The notes under the pieces are model-generated. The model did no database searches, was not told the DNA's origin, and saw nothing but the letters and a program-made list of their open reading frames with translations. From the NCBI GenBank assembly GCA_006503475.1, contig RSEH01000343.1:1-41466 (forward strand): 41,466 nucleotides of DNA. Direction: 5' to 3'. The stretch is from Stentor roeselii. Lineage: Eukaryota > Ciliophora > Heterotrichea > Heterotrichida > Stentoridae. Of the stretch, positions 1 to 8,984 are shown one piece after another. The position numbers were made by a program, and so were the translations under genes. Positions within the stretch are counted from its first letter, which is position 1. The number at the start of each line of letters is the position of its first letter.

Positions 1-78
1 GCGTCTTAATAGTTAAGAAATTATTAAAACATCGCAGTATTATGTTCACTACTTTTACTATAAACTAATATTTTTTAA

Positions 79-270
79 AGGATCTTTAATCCAGACTACT
101 CAAAAGACGATAAATTTAAGGTTCGTCATTTCATAGGTGAACAAAAAGTAATCTTCTTCATCCAATATGAATATAAAATTTTCGATGAGTTAAAGACATC
201 ACTAATCTGGCCATCTTTCAAAGAGTTTAGTATATCCAATGTTTCAGAGGTAGATGCGTTATTGAAATGA
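79..270 (+). pseudogene. 3' coding fragment without start
   Basis: A stretch of 63 codons is open on the plus strand and ends in TGA at 268-270. It has no ATG and is closed upstream by TAA at 76-78. The residues look like real protein (for example DYSKDDKFKVRHFIGEQ and YEYKIFDELKTSLIWPSF), and no other frame in the first 400 bases is as coherent. I do not recognise the family. It may be the last exon of a gene starting left of the window, or a relic like those at the right end. Bases 271-404 hold nothing I can support. Confidence 0.35.
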
Positions 271-404
271 TTTTCCTACAATTTTAAAATATGGTCTCAA
301 GATTTGATTAATATAGTATTCAAATCTTAAACGAAACCGGATTAATTATCATGTCAAGAAACCTTTAATACAGTAAAGTTATTTAGCTTCAATTATAATT
401 TACA

Positions 405-1529
405 TTATTTAATTTTCACCCTTTGCTTGCCCGTATATGGACGGATTGGGCTTTTGCTGTAAAAGTTGTCATAAAAGGTTTTAAAATGTTTTATTCTAGG
501 CGAAGGCTCTTTTGGCTTTTTCGCCTTTGCACTGAATGTCTTTCGTCTTTCCATGAATTCTACCTTTTTAGGCTCTCTAGCAAATCGAGTTTCTTCAGGT
601 AAAACCAGAGCTGCAAACATACAAGCAAAAAAAATACTTCTTAATTTGATTTCAGCATCATAAATCCTCATAAGTTCCAGATAAGTCTTCGGAATTTCCT
701 TATCCTCTCCAGTGATCCAAGGATGTGCAAGTGCTTGACTAGCCGTATACCTTTCAATAGGGTTAGTCTTAGTAAGATTTAAAATAAGATTCATCGCCAA
801 GCTCGGAAATCTTTTAGGAAAGACCCATTTCGGATTCTGTAACTTAAGAAAATACGCTTCTTTACTTTCATGCAGGGTGTAAAGTGGATGACTTCCCTTA
901 TTCAACAATTTAAACAAAATGATTCCACAACTCCAAATATCAACTTCTTTGCTATAAGCCTTGTTAGCAGCCTGTTCAGGAGCCATATAAAGAATAGTTC
1001 CACAGCGTTCATCAACTTTCGAGCCTTTATCAATTTGAGTCGAAAGTCCAAAGTCAGCGATTTTGACTGTTGACAAGTTATGCGAGTTGAGAATCAAGAT
1101 ATTATCAGGTTTCAAGTCGCGATGAACGATTCCATTGCTGTGAAGGTATTCAACAGCTCTTAAAATTCCAGTCATTGCAAGGTTTGACTTCTTTTCAGTC
1201 ATTTTTTTGGTTTTCATGTAAGAGCCCAGGGTGCCTCCTCGGACGTACTCCATGATGATAAAAATTCGTGTGTTTGACTCTTTCACTGCAATGAACTTCA
1301 CAATGTTGGGATGGTTTAAACTGCTTAGAACTGCTGCTTCTTGACGTAGTTCTTTCACCTGGGCTTCTGTTAAGTTTCGTTTCTTTATTATTTTTACTGC
1401 GCAAATATGACCTGTGTATCGGTCTAACGCTTTTACTACTTTTCCGTAAGAACCCTCGCCTAGATCTTTGTAGTATAGGAAAAAAGAACTGAATTTGTCA
1501 CCGTAGTCACCTTTGTCTAGTTGATCCAT
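405..1529 (-). CDS. Ser/Thr protein kinase with basic C-terminal tail
   Basis: A complete 374-residue protein kinase. The glycine loop GEGSYG is at residues 24-29, the ATP-binding lysine at K46 (AVK), the catalytic loop HRDLKPDN at 136-143, DFG at 159-161, and an APE motif follows, so it should be active. The sequence is of the CAMK/ULK-like kind common in ciliates; there are no EF-hands, so it is not a CDPK. The last 90 or so residues are rich in Lys, Arg and Ser/Pro with no recognised domain, perhaps a targeting or substrate arm. The ATG is chosen because it lies in the string TATAAATG (minus strand, 1527-1534) shared with other genes here. Stop is TAA. It follows the next gene (1864-4287) head to tail on the same strand. 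Confidence 0.9.
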   Translation of the reverse strand: MDQLDKGDYGDKFSSFFLYYKDLGEGSYGKVVKALDRYTGHICAVKIIKKRNLTEAQVKELRQEAAVLSSLNHPNIVKFIAVKESNTRIFIIMEYVRGGTLGSYMKTKKMTEKKSNLAMTGILRAVEYLHSNGIVHRDLKPDNILILNSHNLSTVKIADFGLSTQIDKGSKVDERCGTILYMAPEQAANKAYSKEVDIWSCGIILFKLLNKGSHPLYTLHESKEAYFLKLQNPKWVFPKRFPSLAMNLILNLTKTNPIERYTASQALAHPWITGEDKEIPKTYLELMRIYDAEIKLRSIFFACMFAALVLPEETRFAREPKKVEFMERRKTFSAKAKKPKEPSPRIKHFKTFYDNFYSKSPIRPYTGKQRVKIK

Positions 1530-1863
1530 TTATATGATTTTTGCATTTTGATGACTTGTTCGGCTTGTGAGAATAATGGAATTTTGTCAGTTTAAAATTT
1601 TGTGATTTATTTTTTTATGAGATTTAATTTCAAGTGATTATTTATGAGGATTATTTCTGTGATTAAGATGATAACTGATAATAAATTTCTATTATTCAAA
1701 GAATAATAACTAGCAATAAGCCATGAAGACTTTTTGAATGTGAAGATATATAATTAGATTATTTCAGAATGTCAGTTACAAAGACATAATTATGATTAAT
1801 CTAATTTACCAATTTTAGTTCAGTGTTTCACTTGAGAAACAGATCATCTGAAGTAGAATGGAT
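1530..1863. other. Intergenic, 334 bp
   Basis: AT-rich spacer between two minus-strand genes. It must hold the promoter of the kinase at 405-1529 and the 3' end of the gene to its right. Apart from the TATAA directly upstream of the kinase start (1530-1534), I see no motif or coding frame. Confidence 0.5.
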
Positions 1864-4287
1864 TTAATTGTTATGGATATCAAAAGAGGTTGGAGCCACT
1901 TGAGTTATAATCATGCTGCTTATCAAGTCTCTCACTTTCAAGTCCAAACATTTGACCTGGATACTCGCCTGTTGTTCAGCTAAAGAAACAACAGCCAGCA
2001 CGACTCCAACAGGCGAGTTGCCTGCCAAGATGACTCCATTCCCTTCAATATAACTATACTGAAAGTTTCTGCTGAAAACCAAGCTCTTCGCAAGTTTTTT
2101 AATAGATTCATGTTCACATTTCACTACAGTTTCCACACATTCCTCAATATTTTCCCATTCTTTAATAAGATCAATTTGGCTCTTCAAGAAAAACAAAGTA
2201 TACGAAATAGGCAACAACAAAACAATGGTATTTTTTTCATTTTCATAAAAAAAAGTGATTTTCATCAAAGGAAAAACCTGAAAAATTCCTTTACACTTGA
2301 AAATCACAGACTTTTCTAGAATCTGGCCTTGGGAGATAGTTTCAGGTCCTTCTGAGTTGATAGCGAGGAACATCTGGTCATTAGGATCAAAGAAAAGTTT
2401 TGTTTTTACCTGATTCAAATTTTGATCAGTCATATTTTTCAGGTTAATTCTAAGTTTTCCTTGAAAGTCCGAGACTTGCATAGAGCTGGTGACTTGAATC
2501 AACAAGTTTTCATATAAAACTCCATGTTTTTTACGTATCACTTCTTTAAAATTCTCGATGTTGTCAATGTGCGTCAGTTTATTAGTCGGCTCGTGGGCTA
2601 AAGAAAATCCTTCACTTGTAAGACTGTCGAAGGATAAGTTTTCTGCTTGGCTCTCTGGAAGAGGGTCTTCTTGACAGGGGATTAAAGACTGGTCTTCTTG
2701 ACTTATTATTGAAAACATTCGGATTTTACTGGGAGAGTCTTCTGGAACTGATATTTCTTCGAGGTTCTCGTTGGAATCAGTTAGTTTTAAAAACTCTTCG
2801 TTTTGGAGGATTCGGGATTTTCGAGGGGAGGCTGGAGATGATTTTGAAGTTTGTTTGAGTTTGTTGAGCTGTTTGTTTAAGTCTTTTAGATCTTTTTTCA
2901 TGTTTCTTTCAGTTTCTTGAAGTTTTTCTGTTTCTTGTTCTAGTTGTTTGCAGTTGTTATCAAGGAAATTTTTTTCTTTTTCTAGTTTTTCAATTAAAAT
3001 TAAACAATTTTGATGATTTTGTGTAATTTTTTCAAGTTCTTCTTCGAGTTTTCTGATGTTTTTCTTGTAGTCCTGTTCAAGTTTCCTAAGTTCTTCATTT
3101 TCCATCAAAAGTTTCATTTTTTCATTTTCTCTTTCTTTTTTTTCAGCTTTCCATTTAATCTTCATTTCTTCAGCCATTTGAGAAAATACTTCTTTTTCAG
3201 CGAGTTCTCTTTCATACAAGACCTGAGTTTTTTCAAGTTCAATCTGATAGCTAAGTGCATTTTGTTCAGTGATTTCAAGTCGATCCTTTAATCTGCAATA
3301 ATCCGCTCCAAGTCCAGTCCACTCATTAGAAAGAGTGAATTCTTTTTCAGTTTCAAATTCTCTCTCAGTGATCAAAGGTCCAGGCGAGGATTCTTCAACT
3401 TGAATAAGTCCAATAGAAGCCGAAAGCTCATCAGCTCCAGGTAGTTCCTTAGGTTCGATGTCAGGTAAGAACAAGCAAGAAGGTGGCAAAGTGAACTGAG
3501 GATTGTCTAATATAGAAACCCGTGCAGTTCTCTCCTGCCAAGCATGAAACGCGTTGTTTCCATCATTCAGCAAGTCAAGAGTCAAGTTAAGGTCCTTGAT
3601 AAGGTCATGGTCTTCCATATCCATGTACTTCACAATTTGATTTTGAATCATCTGATTACTGGTTTCTAAAGTTTTCCCGATTTTCTTGATTTTATCAAAA
3701 CCTCGATTTTCTGAAATGAAGTCAAACATTGACTTCACATTTTTACGGATTCTGATAAGAACACTTTTTAATTCTTCCTTTTCTTTCTTTTGACCTTCTT
3801 CAGGAAAAGTGACGCCTTTTGACTGCAGATAAGAAAATAACTTCGAGAAAGCTGAGGGTTTTCCTCGACTGTCTAAAGGATGGTTTTTTGCCCAGATTTT
3901 CACACTTTTTAGAAGAAGAATTAGAAACTCTTCGGAAGCCACTTGATTTGAACGGCCTTCGGCTTGGAATAAAAGAGTTCCTCGTCGCTCGTCTTTTGAT
4001 TCTTTTCGATGTTCTGCAAATATTTTGAACCTGTTGAAGAACTTTTTTCCGCAGTACTCGATGATGAAGACGTTTTTAGAGGACATTAAAGAGTTTAGAA
4101 GCTTTAATGCTTGAAGTTTGACTGTTGGAGACGTCTTTTTTGATTTTATTACTTCTTTTAAGTACTTTAGAACTTCTTTTGAGTAGTCTTCGTTGTAGGA
4201 TGGGAATTTTGATGATAAGGAAGGGAGAAGGTTGTATCGGTCGTTTAGGTAGAGGATTGAGTGGAAATTTTCGGATATTGATTCCAT
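1864..4287 (-). CDS. VHS/GAT-like, coiled-coil, alpha-adaptin-ear adaptor protein
   Basis: An 807-residue protein that looks like a clathrin-adaptor-type trafficking factor. Residues 1-165 resemble a VHS/ENTH superhelix (TSPTVKLQALKLLNSLM is the characteristic helix). Residues about 180-258 resemble the GAT three-helix bundle of GGA/TOM1 proteins (DLNLTLDLLNDGNNAF). A 60-residue acidic Pro/Glu linker follows, then a long coiled coil at about 330-490 and a Ser/Pro linker. Residues about 590-795 match the alpha-adaptin appendage: a beta-sandwich starting GVLYENLLIQ, the LLLPISYTLFF-x10-EW junction, and a platform subdomain. GGA proteins have VHS-GAT-hinge-gamma ear; here the ear is alpha-type and a coil is inserted. 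By family, VHS binds cargo or membrane, GAT binds Arf/ubiquitin and the ear binds endocytic accessory proteins. The ATG lacks the TATAA context. Domain calls are by eye; the ear is firmest. Confidence 0.8.
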   Translation of the reverse strand: MESISENFHSILYLNDRYNLLPSLSSKFPSYNEDYSKEVLKYLKEVIKSKKTSPTVKLQALKLLNSLMSSKNVFIIEYCGKKFFNRFKIFAEHRKESKDERRGTLLFQAEGRSNQVASEEFLILLLKSVKIWAKNHPLDSRGKPSAFSKLFSYLQSKGVTFPEEGQKKEKEELKSVLIRIRKNVKSMFDFISENRGFDKIKKIGKTLETSNQMIQNQIVKYMDMEDHDLIKDLNLTLDLLNDGNNAFHAWQERTARVSILDNPQFTLPPSCLFLPDIEPKELPGADELSASIGLIQVEESSPGPLITEREFETEKEFTLSNEWTGLGADYCRLKDRLEITEQNALSYQIELEKTQVLYERELAEKEVFSQMAEEMKIKWKAEKKERENEKMKLLMENEELRKLEQDYKKNIRKLEEELEKITQNHQNCLILIEKLEKEKNFLDNNCKQLEQETEKLQETERNMKKDLKDLNKQLNKLKQTSKSSPASPRKSRILQNEEFLKLTDSNENLEEISVPEDSPSKIRMFSIISQEDQSLIPCQEDPLPESQAENLSFDSLTSEGFSLAHEPTNKLTHIDNIENFKEVIRKKHGVLYENLLIQVTSSMQVSDFQGKLRINLKNMTDQNLNQVKTKLFFDPNDQMFLAINSEGPETISQGQILEKSVIFKCKGIFQVFPLMKITFFYENEKNTIVLLLPISYTLFFLKSQIDLIKEWENIEECVETVVKCEHESIKKLAKSLVFSRNFQYSYIEGNGVILAGNSPVGVVLAVVSLAEQQASIQVKCLDLKVRDLISSMIITQVAPTSFDIHNN

Positions 4288-4599
4288 TTTCGGAAATGAT
4301 TGATTATTAGAAAGGTGGAGGATTGTGAGGATTGCTTGAGGTTTAGGTAGATTTATTGGTTATTGAAAAATTTGAGGTTTAACTAGAAATTTGATTTTTT
4401 TTATTTAGGGAAGTCATAAGAGGAAGGACTGTGGGTATGTCTTAATTAAAACAATATTCAATATCTAAACCCTCCAACCCTCCATCAATCCATAACCCAA
4501 TCCGTTTCCACAAAATCCATCCCAATCTCTCCACCCATCCATTTTCCATCCAACCTTCTCCAACTTTCCAAGAATTCCATTCAAATAACTTCACTATAA
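4288..4599. promoter_or_regulatory. Divergent promoter region, 312 bp
   Basis: Spacer between the divergently transcribed adaptor gene (minus) and the CDPK (plus). The half next to the CDPK (about 4460-4590) is strongly C/T-rich on the plus strand with repeated CCATCC/CCATT words, unlike the AT-rich spacers elsewhere. It ends in TATAA (4595-4599) abutting the CDPK ATG. Regulatory function is inferred from position only. Confidence 0.45.
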
Positions 4600-6006
4600 A
4601 TGGGTTGTTTATGTTCATCAAGGTTAGACTTGCCCCAAAACGGGGTGAAGCGAAGTTCAACATTTTCGAGCATGGAAGAGTTTTCCCGACAATCTCTCCA
4701 AAACTTTTCATCAGCACGAAACTTTTACTCCGAGTTCAAGTTGCATAAAGACCCGATCGGTTCAGGTCTATTCGGAGAAATCCGAATGTGTTTCCAGTTA
4801 TCCACCAATAAAAAATTCGCTGTGAAAATTGTTTCAAAAGCCGGTCTTCCGAGTGACCATCTAAAAAGAAAAGTGGTTGAAAGTCAGTTTAAGTTAATTC
4901 GAAGTATGGACCACCCGTCAGTCTTGAAGCTTCATGATTTCTTCGAAGACAGTTGCAACTACTACCTTGTCATGGAATACGTCAAGGGCGGCGACTTGCT
5001 GACGAAACTTGAAAAAACTGGAAGGTTTTCAGAGAAAGAAGCCGCGAAAGTAATGAAACAGCTTTTATCGGCTTTGGCCTTCATGCATTCACATAATGTG
5101 ATTCATCGTGATGTGAAGTGTGAAAATGTCTTGATTGAGGAGAACCAAGGGCAGGTTGTGGTCAAGTTGATTGACTTTGATACAATAATTCAGCTCTCAG
5201 ATGATAAGAAGTGTGTTGGAAAGTACGGAACTGTTTATTACATGGCTCCTGAAGTCATCAACGGGGCTTACAATGAAAAATGTGATATCTGGTCCGCTGG
5301 TATTGTTTTGTACTCAATGATTACCAAGACTTTCCCCTTCGGCGGCACCTGTGACGAAGCGATAATGAGGAACATCACGACTACCAAGATAAACTTCGCT
5401 GGTTTGAAGATTTGGAGAGCTTCTGATGAACTTATCAATTTTTTGCAAATCTTGCTCGACCCTTGTCCGGCTTCCAGGATCTCGGCGAGGAAAGCTTGTA
5501 GTCATCCTTGGATTGTGAAACATTCAAAAACTTCTGTAATTCCGAATTCACCGTCGTTTTCAGGAAGTTCTTTTGCTTTGGGTCTAAGCCAAGCGTTGAA
5601 AACTTGGGCGCTTAAGTCAGTCGTGCCTGGAAAGGACCTGGCTGAGTATCACATGATGTTTATTAATATTGATAAAGACCTTGACGGAGTCATCAGCCGG
5701 GAAGACCTCAGAGGACTTTATGAAAATGAAGGAATTGTTGAGAAAATCATGAAAATCGCTGATTTGGATGGAAATGGAGTTTTGGAATATCATGAGTTCC
5801 TCAGTGTTGTTGTTCAAGGAGATATCGTTCGAAAGTATTCAGATAAAATTGTAGCTGAACTTGATAAGGATAACTCTGGAAAGGTCTCTGTTAACTCTTT
5901 GGTTTCTTTTCTTGAATATGCCTTGCAGGAGAAAATCAAGGAGGCTGGTTTATGTACTTTTTCTGAGTTGAGTGATACTGAAATTCTAGATTTAATATGT
6001 TCTTAG
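4600..6006 (+). CDS. Calcium-dependent protein kinase (CDPK), DFD variant
   Basis: A 468-residue CDPK. The N-terminus MGCLCSS fits N-myristoylation at Gly2 and palmitoylation at Cys3/Cys5, so membrane anchoring is likely. The kinase domain has GSGLFG (64-69), lysine K76, catalytic loop HRDVKCEN (169-176) and an APE motif, but the metal-binding DFG is DFD (192-194). The C-terminal regulatory part has three visible EF-hand loops: 358-369 (DKDLDG), 388-399 (DLDGNG, canonical) and 422-433 (DKDNSG, Ser at position 12, so probably weak). A usual CDPK has four; the missing or degenerate one lies between the first and second or at the end. Ca2+ should release autoinhibition. The start lies in TATAAATG. 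A CaMKI-like kinase follows after 25 bp. Confidence 0.92.
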   Translation: MGCLCSSRLDLPQNGVKRSSTFSSMEEFSRQSLQNFSSARNFYSEFKLHKDPIGSGLFGEIRMCFQLSTNKKFAVKIVSKAGLPSDHLKRKVVESQFKLIRSMDHPSVLKLHDFFEDSCNYYLVMEYVKGGDLLTKLEKTGRFSEKEAAKVMKQLLSALAFMHSHNVIHRDVKCENVLIEENQGQVVVKLIDFDTIIQLSDDKKCVGKYGTVYYMAPEVINGAYNEKCDIWSAGIVLYSMITKTFPFGGTCDEAIMRNITTTKINFAGLKIWRASDELINFLQILLDPCPASRISARKACSHPWIVKHSKTSVIPNSPSFSGSSFALGLSQALKTWALKSVVPGKDLAEYHMMFINIDKDLDGVISREDLRGLYENEGIVEKIMKIADLDGNGVLEYHEFLSVVVQGDIVRKYSDKIVAELDKDNSGKVSVNSLVSFLEYALQEKIKEAGLCTFSELSDTEILDLICS

Positions 6007-6031
6007 AACCATTAATTCACTTTTAAATAAA

Positions 6032-7003
6032 ATGTATAAGCGAGTCGAGTCGAAAGAACAGACTGCTAGGAATTTCTACACATTTGTTGAACAGATTGGA
6101 GAAGGGGCTTTTGGAATTGTTTATAAAGCGACTAAAAAGGATACAGGCGAAACTTATGCCATAAAGTCAATAGACAAGTCAACTTTAGGCCAAGAAGAAC
6201 TTTCAAATCTTCACTTAGAAATCGACATAATTTCCCAAGTAGACCATCCAAACATCGTACGAGCATTTGAATTTTACGACGAGCCCAAGCACCTCCACGT
6301 GGTGATGGAAGTGATGGTGGGAGGTGAGTTATTCGAGCGTATAGTAGAAAAAGATCACTATTCAGAGCAAGAAGCAGCTCTAACAATAAGACCCGTGATC
6401 GACGCAATAAAATACTGCCACGAGATGAACATAGTCCACCGAGACCTAAAGCCCGAAAACATGCTTTACTCCTCATTCGACTTAGACGGAATCGTGAAAA
6501 TCACTGACTTCGGCCTTGCGCGTTTTTACGACGACGACGTGATGACCACTGCTTGTGGGACTCCTTCGTATGTGGCTCCTGAAATACTTGAAGGCAGAGG
6601 ATATGGCATTGAAGTAGACTATTGGAGCATTGGAGTCATTCTTTACACTATGCTCTCTGGATACTTGCCTTTTAATGAAGAATCAAATCAAGAACTATTT
6701 GATAAGATCAAATCAGGAGATTATTCGTTTCCTTCACCGGATTGGGATAATATCAGTGATATGGCAAAGGATTTGATTAGGAGATGTCTGCTTGTCAACC
6801 CCAGTGAAAGGATCACTGCGAGTGATATGTTGAAACATCCTTGGATACTTGGAGAGAATATTCCTAGGAATAATATGCCTGATGTCGCTAGTAAGATCAG
6901 GGAGTATAATGCCAGGAGGAAATTTAGGAAATATGGAAATACTGCCTTGGCCTCTAATAAGTTCATGAGCATTATCAAGAGTAAGAGAGAACAAGGTAAC
7001 TAA
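6032..7003 (+). CDS. CaMKI-like Ca2+/calmodulin-dependent kinase
   Basis: A 323-residue kinase close to the CaMKI family in length and layout. Glycine loop GEGAFG (23-28), lysine K45, HRDLKPEN (136-143), DFG (159-161), GTPSYVAPE (176-184). After the C-lobe comes a basic segment, SKIREYNARRKFRKYGNTAL (about 287-306), matching the autoinhibitory/calmodulin-binding tail of CaMKI. Residues at the T-loop (TTACGTPSY) would accept activation-loop phosphorylation. It lies 25 bp after the CDPK stop in the same orientation, so its promoter must be tiny or overlap the CDPK end. The ATG context is AATAAAATG. Stop TAA. Confidence 0.92.
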   Translation: MYKRVESKEQTARNFYTFVEQIGEGAFGIVYKATKKDTGETYAIKSIDKSTLGQEELSNLHLEIDIISQVDHPNIVRAFEFYDEPKHLHVVMEVMVGGELFERIVEKDHYSEQEAALTIRPVIDAIKYCHEMNIVHRDLKPENMLYSSFDLDGIVKITDFGLARFYDDDVMTTACGTPSYVAPEILEGRGYGIEVDYWSIGVILYTMLSGYLPFNEESNQELFDKIKSGDYSFPSPDWDNISDMAKDLIRRCLLVNPSERITASDMLKHPWILGENIPRNNMPDVASKIREYNARRKFRKYGNTALASNKFMSIIKSKREQGN

Positions 7004-7340
7004 TGTTTTAGTAAATAGAGGTTTGGAGTAGATTGAATAGAATTGAGATAATTGTTGATTTTCTCTTGAATGTTTTAAAATATCGCTTTATTATCGTTAA
7101 TTAGAATCTATCATTTATCATATCCTTGCCAGGGTATCTTAATGCACAAAGATTAATAGTCTCTTAAATACCACCTCATTCACTGATAAAATTTTAAAAT
7201 TCTTGATATTCTCAAACTCTTTATTTCAAAACCATTAACGATTCTTTATAACTTTAAAAAATCACTAAAAATTTCTAATAAACTTAAATTCTTTTGACAA
7301 TTTACAGTGTTTTATCAAGAATGTCTAAACTCCATTATAA
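7004..7340. other. Intergenic, 337 bp
   Basis: AT-rich spacer between two plus-strand genes. It ends in TCCATTATAA directly before the next ATG; the same TCCATTATAAA string occurs at 12701-12711 upstream of the gene at 12726. No coding frame or RNA gene is visible. Confidence 0.5.
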
Positions 7341-7670
7341 ATGAATCTTGAAGAAGTCCACTGGTATTATATCGATGATGCCAACAACGATGCTCAAATC
7401 GGACCGTTTGTTATAAAAGACTTCAGAGAAAAGTTCTTATCAGGCGGGCTGACGCCAGAGTCGTACTGTTGGCATGAAGAAATCGACGACTGGGAAAAAT
7501 TAAAAAATATTTCATTTCGAGGCAAGCCAGCCTTGCACTATTTTAACGAAAATATTTTTTCCCAAAAATCTGAAGTTCCAAAGAGCTTGAAAAATAACAC
7601 AAACGAAGTTAAAACCTCTGAAATTGAAGAAGAAATTAGGGAAAGATTAAGGCGAAAATTTGGAAAATAA
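7341..7670 (+). CDS. Small GYF_2-type domain protein
   Basis: A 109-residue protein. Residues about 6-60 carry the GYF_2 pattern: WYY near the start, QIGPF in the middle, an L-x2-GG-L turn, then a tryptophan (CW) and a final DDWEKL. Such domains are small proline-rich-peptide or protein-interaction modules. The last 40 residues are charged and probably helical (ETEEEIRERLRRKFGK-like). No membrane segment is present. The start lies in TATAAATG (7336-7343), which supports it as a real gene despite its size. Partner and role are unknown. Confidence 0.75.
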   Translation: MNLEEVHWYYIDDANNDAQIGPFVIKDFREKFLSGGLTPESYCWHEEIDDWEKLKNISFRGKPALHYFNENIFSQKSEVPKSLKNNTNEVKTSEIEEEIRERLRRKFGK

Positions 7671-8984
7671 ATAAATGTATTCGAATTAGGATGATTTGAA
7701 TAAATGGGGATTTGTTATAGAGGATTAGGCTCAAATGATGAAATGGGTAAGTTTTTTTAATTAAGCTCGGAAATTTGAGCGATAAAGTCGCAGGTAAGTA
7801 AAAAAAATTGAATATTTTATCAAATGATTTTTTTTAATAGGAAGTAGTGATGATCGGATTAAGTTTTTGAGTATTTTGAAGATATCTTCATGATTTTTAT
7901 ACACTTTCTTAAACATTCTAAAGAGATCATGTTTTAGTTGAAAATTCTTCTAACTAAAATAAAAAAAAATACAAAGCTGAAGAAGATTAGTCCCATTTTC
8001 ATCTATTTGATTTCTTTATTTTGTGTATAAGATTATATTTGGCAATACCGTTAAACTTATAAATTAAAATAAGTATTATGCTTCTTAGTTCTCATCAAGT
8101 GAAACAACCAGAAAGTCTTTGAAATTAATTGAACAATAGAAAGATTGCAATCTTTACCTACTATAATCCACACTGCTAAATGAATTGACTTATTTTTGAT
8201 ATCATGAATGAAACATAGAAAGAATTAAATAAAGAAGATGCCTTCTATTATTCACGTTTCAAGACCTCTTTCACAAAGTTTTTAAAACTAATAATGTGCT
8301 TTTTAATGCTATTAATCATTTTCTTGAGACTTATTATCATCTAGAAGGTATTTTTAAGAATAATTGTATTATTGAGTCATCTTTTGAAATAAGATTCCAA
8401 TCTATTTATGAAGAAAGTTATACTAATTAGATTGTAGTTAACGCACCAAATCTTTAATTTTTGTCTAAATATTCAAGATTGTTTATTAAAGTGCTGATAT
8501 ATATTAATTTATAATCTTTCAATCATGTTTAGCAAACTTATTATAGTTAATTAAAGGAGTCATCTAGAGAGTGAGGATTATAATACAATAAAAGAATATG
8601 TATCTATTATGACAAGAAGAGTGTCTTTTTTCTAGTTAGTACATTCTGAAACATAAATAATTTCACATATACATACTGATACAAAATTTATATTTAAGTT
8701 GAATATACTTTTATAAAAAAAACTCTTGATTCTAGTCCTTGAATCTTTTGAAGTATTTTCCATAATTATTAACCAAAGATAAATGCACCGTTATAGAAAT
8801 AGGTTTAGACTAATAGCCTCATGATACTCCAAGTAAAAGTTGATCCCTCAATGGCCAATAATTTTTGATATTATTTAAAACAAGAATTAAAAATATCTTC
8901 AATAAAATTTAGATACCACTTACTTCCTCTAAATAAAATCCTGAATAAATCCAAATAAATCATCCACATTCACCCCAAATCTAT
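7671..8984. other. Gene-free spacer, 1.3 kb
   Basis: The longest gap in the dense half, between the GYF-type gene and the 3' end of transketolase. It is AT-rich, with stops in all six frames. A 17-codon reading frame starts at about 7704 in an ATAAATG context (MGICYRG...), but it does not continue through any 15- or 16-nt intron I could find. No tRNA, repeat or relic was recognised. Confidence 0.5.

Noticed and set aside
4442-4717. A minus-strand open frame of 91 codons overlapping the CDPK start
   Set aside because: It is antisense to the CDPK N-terminus and its promoter, with odd Trp/Gly-rich composition caused by the pyrimidine-rich block. The CDPK frame explains the DNA better.
7704-7760. 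Short frame MGICYRGLGSNDEMG in an ATAAATG context, possible myristoylated exon
   Set aside because: It ends within 18 codons; the only GT...AG string next to it is 19 nt and leads to a stop after a few more codons.
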